Shown: positions 24,945 to 33,213, numbered from the stretch's first letter. The stretch: DNA of 64,000 nucleotides from an uncultured Ruminococcus sp. (GCA_902778725.1 CACYYS010000014.1:1-64000); one strand, 5' to 3'. Numbers and translations: made by a program. The notes: generated by a model from the sequence alone, not told the origin.

Positions 24945-26312
24945 ATGTTGTTTTCCCGTAAGGATCTCGCAAAGATCCTTCTCCCGCTGGTGCTGGAGCA
25001 GGTCCTCTCCGTCACGGTCGGAATGGTGGACTCCATGATGGTCTCCGGCGTGGGAGAGGCCGCCGTTTCCGGCGTTTCGCTCGTCGACTCGCTCAATCTG
25101 CTGATGATCAACATTTTCTCCGCGCTTGCGACCGGCGGCGCCGTCGTCTGCTCCCAGTTTTTAGGGAAAAAGGACTACGCCTCCGCGCGCGACTCGGCAA
25201 AAATGCTCTATTACGTACTGTTCGCCGTGTCCGCTTCCGTGACGGCGATCGCGGTGATCTTCCGGAGTCCTCTCCTTTCCCTGATCTTCGGGAGGACGCA
25301 GGCGGACGTGATGGAGAACGCAAAGATCTATTTCCTCTTCACGGCGCTCTCCTATCCTTTTCTTGCGCTTTACAACGGCGGCGCCGCCGTTTTCCGCGCG
25401 ATGGGCGATACCCGTATCTCTCTCCGCGTCTCGCTGGGGATGAACCTGCTGAACGTCGCCGGCAACGCGGTCTTCATCTACGGGCTGCATATCGGAGCGG
25501 CCGGAGTCGCGATCGCTACGCTGATTTCCCGCGCGGTCGGGGCGGCGGTGATCGTCGCGCTTTCGCACGGCAGGTCCAATCTGATTTACGTGGAAAAGCT
25601 GCTGCTCTTCCGCCCAGACGCCGCGCTGATCAAAAATATCGTCCGCATCGGGATCCCCAGCGGACTGGAGAACGGGATGTTCCAGTTCGGCAAACTGCTG
25701 ACGCAGAGCCTCGTCTCCACCTTCAGCACCGCGTCCATCGCCGCCAACGCCGCGGCAAACTCCCTCGTTTCCTTTGAATACGCCGTGGGCGGCGCCGTCG
25801 GACTTACCATGATCACGGTGATCGGCAGGTGCGTCGGCGCGGGAGAAAAGGAGCAGGCGAAGAGCTACGCGAAAAAACTGCTGGGATTTGCGTACGCCAT
25901 CATGTTCGCCACCGCGCTGGCGCTGACCGTTTTTGCGCGGCCTGCCGTCGGCGCTTATCATCTTTCACCGCAGTCCGGGGATCTGGCGCGGAAGCTGATC
26001 CTTCTGCATAACGCGTGCGCGGCGGCGATATGGCCCGTGGCCTTCGCCCTGCCGAACGCCTTCCGCGCCGCAAGCGACGTCAGCTTCACCATGATCGTTT
26101 CCGCTTTTTCCATGTGGACGTTCCGGGTGGGGTGCAGTTATCTTCTCGCTTACCGTTTTGGACTCGGGGTCGCAAGCGTCTGGATCGCCATGATGATAGA
26201 CTGGGTATTCCGCGCCGCCGTTTTTCTGTGGCGGTTCTTCAGCGGGAAATGGCTTGAAAAACGCCTTGCCGCGCCGCGCTCCGCTGGACAGCCGGCGGCA
26301 AAGGGCGACTAA
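24945..26312 (+). CDS. MATE-family transporter
   Basis: A 455-residue membrane protein with about twelve hydrophobic segments and the two-fold MATE layout. Examples are VLEQVLSVTVGMVDSMMVSG in the first helix and the equivalent helix starting near GIPSGLENGMFQFGKLL in the second half. MATE proteins export drugs or metabolites using sodium or proton gradients. Its place inside a glycoside hydrolase operon is unusual, because uptake there is normally by ABC or MFS systems. No ABC sugar transporter is visible nearby. A weak ribosome binding site precedes the ATG. Confidence 0.9.
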   Translation: MLFSRKDLAKILLPLVLEQVLSVTVGMVDSMMVSGVGEAAVSGVSLVDSLNLLMINIFSALATGGAVVCSQFLGKKDYASARDSAKMLYYVLFAVSASVTAIAVIFRSPLLSLIFGRTQADVMENAKIYFLFTALSYPFLALYNGGAAVFRAMGDTRISLRVSLGMNLLNVAGNAVFIYGLHIGAAGVAIATLISRAVGAAVIVALSHGRSNLIYVEKLLLFRPDAALIKNIVRIGIPSGLENGMFQFGKLLTQSLVSTFSTASIAANAAANSLVSFEYAVGGAVGLTMITVIGRCVGAGEKEQAKSYAKKLLGFAYAIMFATALALTVFARPAVGAYHLSPQSGDLARKLILLHNACAAAIWPVAFALPNAFRAASDVSFTMIVSAFSMWTFRVGCSYLLAYRFGLGVASVWIAMMIDWVFRAAVFLWRFFSGKWLEKRLAAPRSAGQPAAKGD

Positions 26313-26329
26313 ATACGGAGGAGAGCGTT

Positions 26330-26983
26330 ATGAAAATTGTTTTTATGGGTGACAGCGTGACGGATTGCGGCAGGAACAGGGAGGACGACTCCAAACAGTC
26401 CGCGCTCGGGTACGGCTACGTCCGCGTGATAGGGGACCGACTGATCGGACGGGTGCCGGACGGGTATACGATCCTCAACAGGGGCGTCAGCGGCAACCGC
26501 ATCGTCGATATGTACGCGGGGATCAAGTGCCGCCTTTGGAACGAGGCGCCGGATCTCGCCAGCTTTCTCATCGGGATAAACGACGTGTGGCACGAGATCA
26601 CGGCGAAAAACGGCGTCGACCCGGAACGGTATGAAAAGATCTACCGCATGGTGATCGAGGACACAAAAAAGCGCCTCCCGGATATGAAGATGATCCTGTG
26701 CGAGCCGTTCGTCGTGGAGGGGAGCGCGACGTGCGCGACGGAGGAATTCCCCGACCGGTTCGACCGCTTCCGGGAGATATACGCATACGCGGCGGCGGTG
26801 AAAAAACTTGCAAAAGAGTACGGTCTTTATTTTCTGCCGCTGCAGAGCGCGTTTGACGCCGCGGTGGAGAAATACGGCGCAAAGCGGTTTGCGCCGGACG
26901 GCGTACACCCGAACGTCGGCGGTTCCTCGCTTATCGCCGGAGAGTGGCTGAAGCTGTTTTATTCGCAGATAGAAAAACAGTAA
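26330..26983 (+). CDS. SGNH/GDSL esterase
   Basis: A 217-residue SGNH-fold hydrolase. Block I is IVFMGDSVTDCGRN with the nucleophile Ser near residue 9. The Gly block is LNRGVSGNR, the Asn block is FLIGINDVWHE, and the final block is APDGVHPNVGG with the Asp-His pair. It has no signal peptide. In this context it probably removes acetyl or other acyl groups from imported oligosaccharides. It lies 17 bp after the MATE gene with a good GGAGGAG signal. Confidence 0.88.
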   Translation: MKIVFMGDSVTDCGRNREDDSKQSALGYGYVRVIGDRLIGRVPDGYTILNRGVSGNRIVDMYAGIKCRLWNEAPDLASFLIGINDVWHEITAKNGVDPERYEKIYRMVIEDTKKRLPDMKMILCEPFVVEGSATCATEEFPDRFDRFREIYAYAAAVKKLAKEYGLYFLPLQSAFDAAVEKYGAKRFAPDGVHPNVGGSSLIAGEWLKLFYSQIEKQ

Positions 26984-27001
26984 AAGAAAAGGACGCTGAG
27001 A

Positions 27002-27721
27002 ATGAACTATATCCATATCGGCAATATCGCCGACTTTGCGTACACGAACGAGCATCTGCTTGGAAACCCTCCGGTGGGGATCGTACCGTATCTCCACGGG
27101 CTGGGGAGAGGGCAGAGGCTGAAGGAGGATCTTGAGGGGGGGATCTATCTTGCAAAGCGGGATATCTTGCTTGTCTACCCCTATTCCTGCACGTGGGGCT
27201 GGGCAAACGAGGAGACGATGGGCTATATCGACGAGTGCGTCGACGTTTTTCTTGCCAAGTACGGAGACGCCCTGCCCGTTTGCATAGCGGGCGGCTCCAT
27301 GGGGGGCTTTTCCGCTCTCGTATACGCCTGCACGACGAAAAGGAAGCTTGTCGCCTGCGCCGCCGACTGCCCGGTCTGCGATCTGTCGCGCCAATTTGAA
27401 GAAAAACCGGAAATACGCCAGACGATCTATACCGCGTATTACGGGGAAAAAGATTTTGCAGCCGCCATAAAAGAGCGGTCGCCGGTCTCGAATATCGCAA
27501 AATTCCCGCGCATTCCTTATTATATCAATCACGGGTACGGGGATACCGCGGTGCCGAAGACGCAGCATTCCGATCTCTTCGTTTCTCTGATGCGCTCCGC
27601 CGGGTACGACGTAACCTACGCGCAGCCGGATACGGCGCACTGCAAGTATACCGAGGAGAGCTTTGCAAACTATTACGGCTTTATGGCGGAGGCGATCCGA
27701 TCCGCCGCCGGCGGGAGATAA
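27002..27721 (+). CDS. Alpha/beta hydrolase, probable carbohydrate esterase
   Basis: A 239-residue alpha/beta-hydrolase fold enzyme. The nucleophile elbow is IAGGSMGGFSAL (Ser near residue 99). The acid Asp lies in NHGYGDTAVPK, and the His in PDTAHCKYTEES. There is no signal peptide. The oxyanion region is PYLHGLGRG. Closest resemblance is to prolyl-oligopeptidase-like and acetyl-xylan-type esterases; the substrate is inferred from its place as the last gene of the glycan operon. Downstream lies a 700-bp non-coding repeat region. Confidence 0.83.
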   Translation: MNYIHIGNIADFAYTNEHLLGNPPVGIVPYLHGLGRGQRLKEDLEGGIYLAKRDILLVYPYSCTWGWANEETMGYIDECVDVFLAKYGDALPVCIAGGSMGGFSALVYACTTKRKLVACAADCPVCDLSRQFEEKPEIRQTIYTAYYGEKDFAAAIKERSPVSNIAKFPRIPYYINHGYGDTAVPKTQHSDLFVSLMRSAGYDVTYAQPDTAHCKYTEESFANYYGFMAEAIRSAAGGR

Positions 27722-28260
27722 GCGCAAGGAGAGCGGCTACCGCCGCGGGTCTTTAGACGCGCGGCGAGGTTTTTATTCCGCGCGGCTGCCGCCGCGCGGC
27801 GGTTCCCGCCCTACAAAAAACGACGCGCTCCTTCCCTATAAGGAAAGCGTGATCCCCGGTTTGGCTCCCTCCCCGAGGGAGCTGTCGCCGAAGGCGACTG
27901 AAGGAGTCAAGGGAGAAAGGGAGAACGCGGGAGAAAAGACAGGGAGACGAAACTCCTTCCGTCGCGGCAAGCCGCGCCACCTCCCTCGGGAGGGAGGCTA
28001 ACGGGGACTCTTTCCGCGGCGAGGCTTTTATGCCGCGCGTCTTCCCCCCGCGGCGTTCCCCGCCCTACAAGGAGAAAAAGAGCGGGAGAAGGCTCCCTCT
28101 TGAGGGAGCTGTCGCCGTAGGCGACTGAAGGAGTCAAGGGAGAAAGGGAGAACGCGGGAGAAAAGACAGAGAGAAAAACTCCTTCCGTCTCGCTCCGCGA
28201 GCCACCTCCCTCAAGAGGGAGGCTGACGGGGACTCCTTCCGCAGCGGGTCGCTCAAACCG

Positions 28261-28289
28261 AAAAACGCCCGATCGACCGGGCGTTTTTT
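28261..28289. terminator. Bidirectional terminator
   Basis: AAAAACGCCCG pairs with CGGGCGTTTTT across a 6-nt loop. It ends the structured repeat region. Confidence 0.72.
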
Positions 28290-28330
28290 GTTTGCGGGCG
28301 GAGATGAACGCGCTATATTGCGCAAAAGGA

Positions 28331-28361
28331 AAAAGCCGCCCATCCGTACCGGGCGGCTTTT
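28331..28361. terminator. Bidirectional terminator near the SDR gene end
   Basis: AAAAGCCGCCC (28331-28341) pairs exactly with GGGCGGCTTTT (28351-28361). It probably ends the minus-strand transporter-SDR transcript. Confidence 0.75.
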
Positions 28362-28422
28362 GGAGAAGGAGTCGCTGTGTTTGCGCTTTTTTTGATCCCT
28401 GCCCCTTCAAAAAGTCTTTTGC

Positions 28423-28465
28423 CTACTTTTCTTCAGAAAAGTACGGCTTTTCTGAAGAAAAGTAG
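28423..28465. repeat. Perfect 19-bp inverted repeat at the SDR 3' end
   Basis: CTACTTTTCTTCAGAAAAG (28423-28441) and its exact reverse complement (28447-28465) flank five bases. It includes the SDR stop codon and the last 13 codons. Confidence 0.85.
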
Positions 28466-29124
28466 GAAGGCCAGACGAAGGTGGCGTTGAGGTCGTGCTC
28501 GCCGTTGTCGATCAGGAGGTTCTGTCCGGACATGGAGCGGTTCTCGAGGGTGAGGAAGAGGACCCAGTCCGCGACCTCGTCCGCCGTCATCCATTTTTTC
28601 ATCGGGGTGACGGACATGATCTTCTCCCAGGAGGCGGGGTCGCGCACGACGGGGTCGTTCAGGGGGGTGAGGACGCCGCCGAGGGAGAGAGCGTTGCAGG
28701 TCACGCCGCGGGGGGCGAGGCGGATCGCCACGTTCTTCATATATCCGACGACGCCGGCTTTGGCGGCGGCGTAGAGGGGGAACTCCTGGCCCGAGACGGC
28801 GGAGGCGGAAGCGTTGAAGAGGACCGAGCGCAGGGAGGGGGCGTTTTCGATGTACTTTTCCGTTACGTTTACCGTACCGGTGAGGTTGTTCCCGATATCG
28901 TCCGCGCTGTTCTGCGCGCCCGCGTTGTTGAAGAGGACGGCGACGTCGGGGATCTCCGGCAGGGAGGCGGGGTCCCGGATATCCGCCGTAAAGTGCCGGT
29001 AGCGGGGATGGGAGACGGAGGCGGGGGCGAGATCGATCCCGAACACGTCATGCCCGAGGGCGAGGAAGCGCTCGGCGGTCCGCGCTCCGATCCCGCCGGA
29101 GGCGCCGGTGATCACGATGTTCAT
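28423..29124 (-). CDS. Short-chain dehydrogenase/reductase
   Basis: A 233-residue classical SDR oxidoreductase. It has the nucleotide-binding motif TGASGGIG at the N-terminus, NNAG at about 67-70, the catalytic Ser in NASASAVSG and the active-site YAAAK. The start at 29124 has AGGAGG eight bases away and overlaps the stop of the transporter gene by four bases. The last dozen residues (YFSSEKPYFSEEK) are encoded by a perfect 19-bp inverted repeat, so the normal C-terminus seems to have been extended into a repeat. Substrate is unknown; co-transcription with a VUT-family transporter suggests related metabolites. Confidence 0.85.
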   Translation of the reverse strand: MNIVITGASGGIGARTAERFLALGHDVFGIDLAPASVSHPRYRHFTADIRDPASLPEIPDVAVLFNNAGAQNSADDIGNNLTGTVNVTEKYIENAPSLRSVLFNASASAVSGQEFPLYAAAKAGVVGYMKNVAIRLAPRGVTCNALSLGGVLTPLNDPVVRDPASWEKIMSVTPMKKWMTADEVADWVLFLTLENRSMSGQNLLIDNGEHDLNATFVWPSYFSSEKPYFSEEK

Positions 29125-29843
29125 GCGTGCTTCCTCCTGTATTCCTCGCCTACTCCGTCGCGTTTCCACCGCTTGAGGACAAGGTAGCCGATGGGGGAGA
29201 AGACGATCTCCATCAAAAGCTCCAGTCCCGCGCCGAGCAGGGAACAGGTGAAGCACTGGAGGAGGGTCCAGGAGAACCCGTCCCAGAAGATGGGGGCAAA
29301 GACCGTGAAGGTCAGGATCGCGAAGACGAAATTGTCAAAGAACTGCCCGATGAAGGTGGAGAGGTAGCTGCGGGTCACGTAGGCGAGCTTGCCGTCCGGG
29401 TTTTTGCGGAAGAGTTTGCCGATGCTCCAGTTGAGGAAGTTGTTGACAAAGGCGGAGAAGAGGAAGGCGACGGTGCTGCTGAGCAGGATGAACCAGGTGC
29501 CGCCGATGATGGAGTTGAAGGCGGTGTAATCCGTCTCGGTCGGGATGATGCTGACGACAAAAAAGATCAGGCAGACGAGGAGATTGACCCCGATGGCAAA
29601 GACGGAGAGTTTGGTCGCCGCCCGAGGACCGAAGGCCTTTGTGACGATGTCCATACAGAGGAAGGAGAGCCAGGATACGAGGATACCGCCGTCGATCGCC
29701 AGCCACCCGGACTGGTAGATGGTTTTGCTCGCGAGGATGTTCATCGTGACGACGGAGACGGTGAAGAGCGCAACGACGACGGCGGGGATGCTGTAAAAGA
29801 GCATTTTGGTGTCGGCGAGGGCGTTTTTCAGTTTTTCTTTCAT
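29121..29843 (-). CDS. VUT-family (YhhQ-like) transporter, probable queuosine-precursor uptake
   Basis: A 240-residue membrane protein with about six hydrophobic segments. It matches the VUT/YhhQ (former DUF165) family, members of which import queuosine precursors such as preQ0/preQ1. Visible family traits are the N-terminal VVTMNILASKTIY, the acidic-basic pair in FLCMDIVTKAFG, and FVNNFLNWSIGKLF with SYLSTFIGQFFDNFVF. It has its own promoter and a structured leader of about 200 nt. It overlaps the SDR gene by ATGA. Substrate is a family inference. Confidence 0.85.
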   Translation of the reverse strand: MKEKLKNALADTKMLFYSIPAVVVALFTVSVVTMNILASKTIYQSGWLAIDGGILVSWLSFLCMDIVTKAFGPRAATKLSVFAIGVNLLVCLIFFVVSIIPTETDYTAFNSIIGGTWFILLSSTVAFLFSAFVNNFLNWSIGKLFRKNPDGKLAYVTRSYLSTFIGQFFDNFVFAILTFTVFAPIFWDGFSWTLLQCFTCSLLGAGLELLMEIVFSPIGYLVLKRWKRDGVGEEYRRKHA

Positions 29844-30046
29844 TTCTTTCTCCTTGGTTTTGATTGATAAGGCGGAGGATTCAGAGGCCGAACTCCGCCG
29901 GCGGAACCGGAAAAAAACCGCCCTCAGCCGCCGGATGGCGCACTAAGGGCAGAGATATCCCGTTTGTTCCCTTAGTTTTGATCGCCGGATCGCTCCGGCC
30001 GGCAGGATGGTCACGAACTGCCGGATCCGTACCGGGGTACGGAACA
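29844..30046 (-). promoter_or_regulatory. Structured mRNA leader of the transporter gene, candidate riboswitch
   Basis: About 200 nt separate the predicted start of transcription from the coding region. On the minus strand it can form CCGGCAG/CTGCCGG, CCGG/CCGG and CTAAGGG/CCCTTAG helices. A GGCGG-type stem region with a T7 run follows, which could be an attenuator. A segment AAAACTAAGG resembles the tail of preQ1-I aptamers, but the rest of that aptamer does not fit. The regulatory role is inferred. Confidence 0.4.
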
Positions 30047-31048
30047 GAGGGTATTGTAGCACGCGGGGGGAAAAAAGTCAAGAGGGATCTTCCGTCTTCC
30101 CGTCCAGCGCGGCGCGGACCGCCTCCGTAAGCAGCCGGCGGCGCGGGCGTGCCCGCCGCCGCCGAAGGCGGCGCAGAGGTCGCTGACGTTCACGCTGCCG
30201 TCCGAGCGCAGAGAGATCTTGAAGCTGCCGTCCTCCCCGTCCTTTTCCTTGATCGCGGCGGCGACCGCGACCCCGCGGACCGAGCGGACCGTATCGATGG
30301 CGGAGGAGAAATACTCGGCGGCGAGCGCGCCGCGCGCGGCGCGGTCGAGCAGGACGGCGCCGAAGCGTCCGCCGAGCAGCAGCCGGATGTTCTGCAGGGT
30401 GATGCGCTCCGCTTCCAGTTCCTCGGGGGAGCGGCTCTCAAAGAGGAGATGGTTGATCGCGGCGCCGTCGCACCCCGCTTCAAGCAGCCGGGCGGCGACG
30501 CGGTGGGTCTTTGCCGTCGCGTTGGAAAAGCGGAAGCAGCCGGTGTCCGAGGAGATGGAGAGATAGAGATCTTCCGCTATCCCGGCGGGCAGGTCGGAGA
30601 ACCAGCCCTCTCCGCAGAGGATCTCCGCGATCTCAAAGACGATCTCGCCGACCGCGGCGGCCGAAGGGACGGTGCAGAAGTCGGAGAGACGCTCGCTCTT
30701 TTCGTGGTGGTCGAGCATCAGGTCGATCTTCCCGTCAAAGAGGGGGAAGAGCTCGCCGAGCTGGGCGCGGGAAGCGACGTCCACGCAAACGACCGAGCGG
30801 TAGCGGGCGGGGTCGATCCCGCCGGGGAGGAGGATCCGGTCCCGGATCAGGGGAGAGAGCGCCTCCGGCGGCTTGTCGGGCGCGGCGATCTCCGCCCCGC
30901 CGCCGAGCGCGCACAGGAGCTTTTTCAGCGCCATCGCGGAGCCGAGGGTGTCCCCGTCCGGCGAGGTGTGGCAGAGCAGGAGCGTGTCCCGCATCGAACA
31001 GAGGCGGTGCGCCGCCTCCGCAGGGGTGAGAGAGCGGAAGTCAGCCAT
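30011..31048 (-). CDS. NrnA-like DHH/DHHA1 phosphoesterase with a 3' frameshift
   Basis: A DHH-DHHA1 phosphoesterase of the NrnA type (oligoribonuclease and pAp phosphatase). The DHH motifs are HTSPDGDTLGSAM, VVCVDVASRAQ and LMLDHHEKS. The DHHA1 end is NVSDLCAAFGGGGHARAAG. The frame as sequenced gives 345 residues, but after AAGC (about 30131) it turns into an Arg-rich tail. Shifting by one base restores LTEAVRAALDGKTEDPS and a TGA at 30080-30078, the expected end at about 323 residues. A single-base loss is the simplest reading. The gene overlaps rbfA by 8 nt, the usual pair. Confidence 0.88.
   Translation of the reverse strand: MADFRSLTPAEAAHRLCSMRDTLLLCHTSPDGDTLGSAMALKKLLCALGGGAEIAAPDKPPEALSPLIRDRILLPGGIDPARYRSVVCVDVASRAQLGELFPLFDGKIDLMLDHHEKSERLSDFCTVPSAAAVGEIVFEIAEILCGEGWFSDLPAGIAEDLYLSISSDTGCFRFSNATAKTHRVAARLLEAGCDGAAINHLLFESRSPEELEAERITLQNIRLLLGGRFGAVLLDRAARGALAAEYFSSAIDTVRSVRGVAVAAAIKEKDGEDGSFKISLRSDGSVNVSDLCAAFGGGGHARAAGCLRRRSAPRWTGRRKIPLDFFPPACYNTLCSVPRYGSGSS
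30053..30081 (-). promoter_or_regulatory. Promoter of the VUT transporter-SDR operon
   Basis: TTGACT (30081-30076) and TACAAT (30058-30053) on the minus strand, 17-bp spacer. The -35 box overlaps what would be the original stop codon (30080-30078) of the upstream phosphoesterase gene. Confidence 0.72.
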
Positions 31049-31430
31049 CGCTTTCCTCGCTTTTCCGCCCGTTTGCGGCGGGCTCCTCTTGTTCGGGCAG
31101 GACCTCGCGCAAAAGCTGCGCGATCCGCGCGCCGTGCGCGATCGAGTCGTCCCGGAGGAAGGTCAGCTCCGGGGTGATCCGGAGGTTGAGGCGCCGGGCC
31201 AGCTCCCGCCGGAAGTAACCGGCGGCGCTCTCGATGCCCGCGATCGCCTCCTCGGTATCGCCGCCGTAGACCGAGTAGCGGATCTTCGCCGTTTTGAGGT
31301 CGGGGGAGACGTCCGCGGAGAGGATGCTGACCATCGAGCCGGAGAGTCGGGGGTCCTTGCTGTTCTGCAGCGCGAGGGAGAGCTCTTCCCGCACCGCGTC
31401 GTTGATCCTGGCGCGTCTGTAAGATGACAT
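31041..31430 (-). CDS. rbfA: Ribosome-binding factor A
   Basis: A 129-residue KH-fold protein that binds the 30S subunit and helps 16S rRNA maturation, notably of the 5' end helix. Family features are the N-terminal YRRARINDAVREELSLAL, then KDPRLSG, and SPDLKTAKIRYSVYG. The C-terminus LNLRITPELTFLRDDSI is typical. The C-terminal tail is charged. It overlaps the NrnA-like gene by 8 nt. The usual upstream neighbour infB is not present here; upstream is a GH43 gene, so the cluster has been rearranged. Confidence 0.95.
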   Translation of the reverse strand: MSSYRRARINDAVREELSLALQNSKDPRLSGSMVSILSADVSPDLKTAKIRYSVYGGDTEEAIAGIESAAGYFRRELARRLNLRITPELTFLRDDSIAHGARIAQLLREVLPEQEEPAANGRKSEESDG

Positions 31431-31499
31431 GGTGCACCGCCTTTCGTTTCCTTTTTTATTGTCGACCGCCTGCCGTGTCCGGAGACCCGGCGGGCGGGA

Positions 31500-33062
31500 T
31501 CATTGCGGGAGCTTCTGCACGGTGGAGGTGGGGCCGCCGATCACCAGTACGTCGTAGGGCTCGCCCTCTACCTTCACAAAGCGGTAGCGGTCGATGCAGC
31601 AGTCGCGCGGATGGACGGAGTCGACGCTCCGGTGGCGGTGGTAGACGATCATCGGCTCCCCGTTCGCGGCGACGAAAAAGGCGTGATGCCCCGGGCCGTA
31701 GCAGTTGTTGATCGCGGAGAGCTTGAGGATCGGATTGCCCGAATACCGGGTGTAAGGCCCGAGGGGGGAGGACGCCGTCGCATAGCCGACGGCGTAGTTC
31801 TGGCTCGTGTAGCCGTTGCCGGAATAGGTGAGGTAATAGATCCCGTTGTGCTTGAGGACAAAGGGGCCCTCGTTCACCCGTCCTTCTTTTGTATCCCACG
31901 CGCCGTCCTGCGGGGCGAGGAGCTTGGTCGGGGTGCCGACGGGACGGAGCGTCTTCATATCAAAGGGGACGGCGTAGATGACGTTGCCGCTGTCCGTCCG
32001 CACAAAGAAGAGATAGACCTTGCCGTCGTCGTCGAAGAAGAGATGCCCGTCGATGGTCTTGAAGCTGAAGAGAAAGGAGGTCGCGTCGTTTTTGAAGGGG
32101 CCGAGCGGGGAGTCCGCGACGGCGACGCCGAGATGTCCGCCGACGGTGTAGACGAGATAGAATTTCCCGTCGTAATGGTAGACTTCCGGCGCCCAGAAGC
32201 CGGCGCTGCTCGTGTGCTCTCCGTAGACGTCCGCCTCCCGGAGGCACATCCCCTTGTTCTCCCAACGGATAAGGTCGGTGGAGACGCTGACGTTGTAGCC
32301 CGCGTTGACGTTGTTGGTGCCGTAGAGGTAGTACTTGCCGTCGTAGCAGAGGATATAGGGGTCGGCGCAGTTCTGCGCGATCGGGTTGGTGTAGAAGGAG
32401 CCGGCCTCCGGCTTGTAGGAGTAGTCGGCGAGGGCGAGATCGGAGAAGGAGGTCTCCCCGCTGCCGAAGTCGAGGAGGACGCCGCTGCGCGCGAGCGCGG
32501 AGATGGTGAGATCGAACTTGGGGAAGGGATCCGGGTCGTGGGGATTGTCATAGACGAAGATCTTGCAAAGAGCGCCCGAGAGCGCGATCTTCACCTTCAA
32601 TTCGCCCGTGTCCCCGATCCGGCAGGGGACCGATCGCAAAAGGGAGGGCTCGCCCTTTTTCATCTGGGCGAGGGTCACGGTCTGCCGCGCGCGGCTGAAG
32701 GAGAGGTGATAGTAATTCTCGGGATCCGCCGCGCGGAAGCCGATGCTGCCGGTCAGCCCTTTTTTGTAGCGGAGGGTCAGGGAGAGCTCGCCCGCGGAGA
32801 AGAGCTCGGCGCAGTAGGCGCTGCCCGCCCCGTTCGAAGAAAGGACGCCGTCCCTTGCCGCCGCGCCCTCAGGGAGGGAGAAGGGAAAGCCGCCGAGCTC
32901 GGCGATCCGTTCGTCGCCCCCGGTCCCGGGAGCGGCCGTCGCGTCGCCGACGGGAGCGGAGGTCCCGTCATCCGGTTTTTCCTCCCCGCAGGAAGAGAAG
33001 AGGGGGAGGAGGAGCGCCGGGAGGAGGAAGAGCGCAAGCGCGCGGGAGAGAATTCGTTTCAT
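31500..33062 (-). CDS. GH43 lipoprotein
   Basis: A 520-residue exported glycoside hydrolase. The signal peptide ends LLPLFSSC (lipobox), followed by a short Thr/Ala/Gly linker. A beta-sandwich carbohydrate-binding-like region lies at about 60-230 (LSLTLRYKKGLTGSIGFR). The GH43 domain (about 240-510) has NCADPYILCYDG, KTIDGHLFFDDDG and NEGPFVLKHNG, so all three acidic residues are present. Two adjacent ATGs exist (33065 and 33062); the second is better spaced from GAGG. It has a clear promoter upstream and shares the ending GGPTSTVQK with its upstream paralogue. Likely arabinofuranosidase or xylosidase. Confidence 0.86.
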   Translation of the reverse strand: MKRILSRALALFLLPALLLPLFSSCGEEKPDDGTSAPVGDATAAPGTGGDERIAELGGFPFSLPEGAAARDGVLSSNGAGSAYCAELFSAGELSLTLRYKKGLTGSIGFRAADPENYYHLSFSRARQTVTLAQMKKGEPSLLRSVPCRIGDTGELKVKIALSGALCKIFVYDNPHDPDPFPKFDLTISALARSGVLLDFGSGETSFSDLALADYSYKPEAGSFYTNPIAQNCADPYILCYDGKYYLYGTNNVNAGYNVSVSTDLIRWENKGMCLREADVYGEHTSSAGFWAPEVYHYDGKFYLVYTVGGHLGVAVADSPLGPFKNDATSFLFSFKTIDGHLFFDDDGKVYLFFVRTDSGNVIYAVPFDMKTLRPVGTPTKLLAPQDGAWDTKEGRVNEGPFVLKHNGIYYLTYSGNGYTSQNYAVGYATASSPLGPYTRYSGNPILKLSAINNCYGPGHHAFFVAANGEPMIVYHRHRSVDSVHPRDCCIDRYRFVKVEGEPYDVLVIGGPTSTVQKLPQ

Positions 33063-33092
33063 CATATACCTCGCTTGTCTGTCGTTGATTCC

Positions 33093-33121
33093 AGTATAAC
33101 GGAAAACGCCGTTTTTTTCAA
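33093..33121 (-). promoter_or_regulatory. Promoter of the first GH43 lipoprotein gene
   Basis: TTGAAA (33121-33116) and TATACT (33098-33093) on the minus strand, 17-bp spacer. The spacer contains an AAACGGCGTTTTCCG near-palindrome that could be an operator. Confidence 0.65.
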
Positions 33122-33213
33122 GAGCAAAGTGCAGAAAATCGCAAAAACAAGGAACGAAGCGGTATTCCTTTTTGCGTCGAGAAATGGTGATTTCGGATCG
33201 GGAACGGGACCGT

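Larger units (their letters stand above)
27722..28422. repeat. 700-bp intergenic region built of two composite structured repeats and two terminators
   Basis: No gene is visible. Two copies of a composite unit occur. A GC-rich segment ending CCCGCCCTACAA (about 27763-27819 and 28018-28073) is followed by a hairpin-rich element (27863-27999 and 28091-28224). The element runs from GGCTCCCTC to GAGGGAGGCT, so its ends are inverted repeats, and it contains four stems. Stem bases are conserved while loop bases differ between copies (for example the CCC versus TT loop of the first stem). Similar short palindromic elements are common between genes in gut clostridia. Confidence 0.85.

Noticed and set aside
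27663..28410. Open frames in the repeat region after the glycan operon
   Set aside because: They consist of palindromic repeat sequence, are not supported by start signals and read in several frames equally.
29890..30046. Classical preQ1-I riboswitch
   Set aside because: Only the A-rich tail-like segment fits; the stem-loop length and conserved loop bases of the known aptamer are not present, so I list only an unclassified leader.
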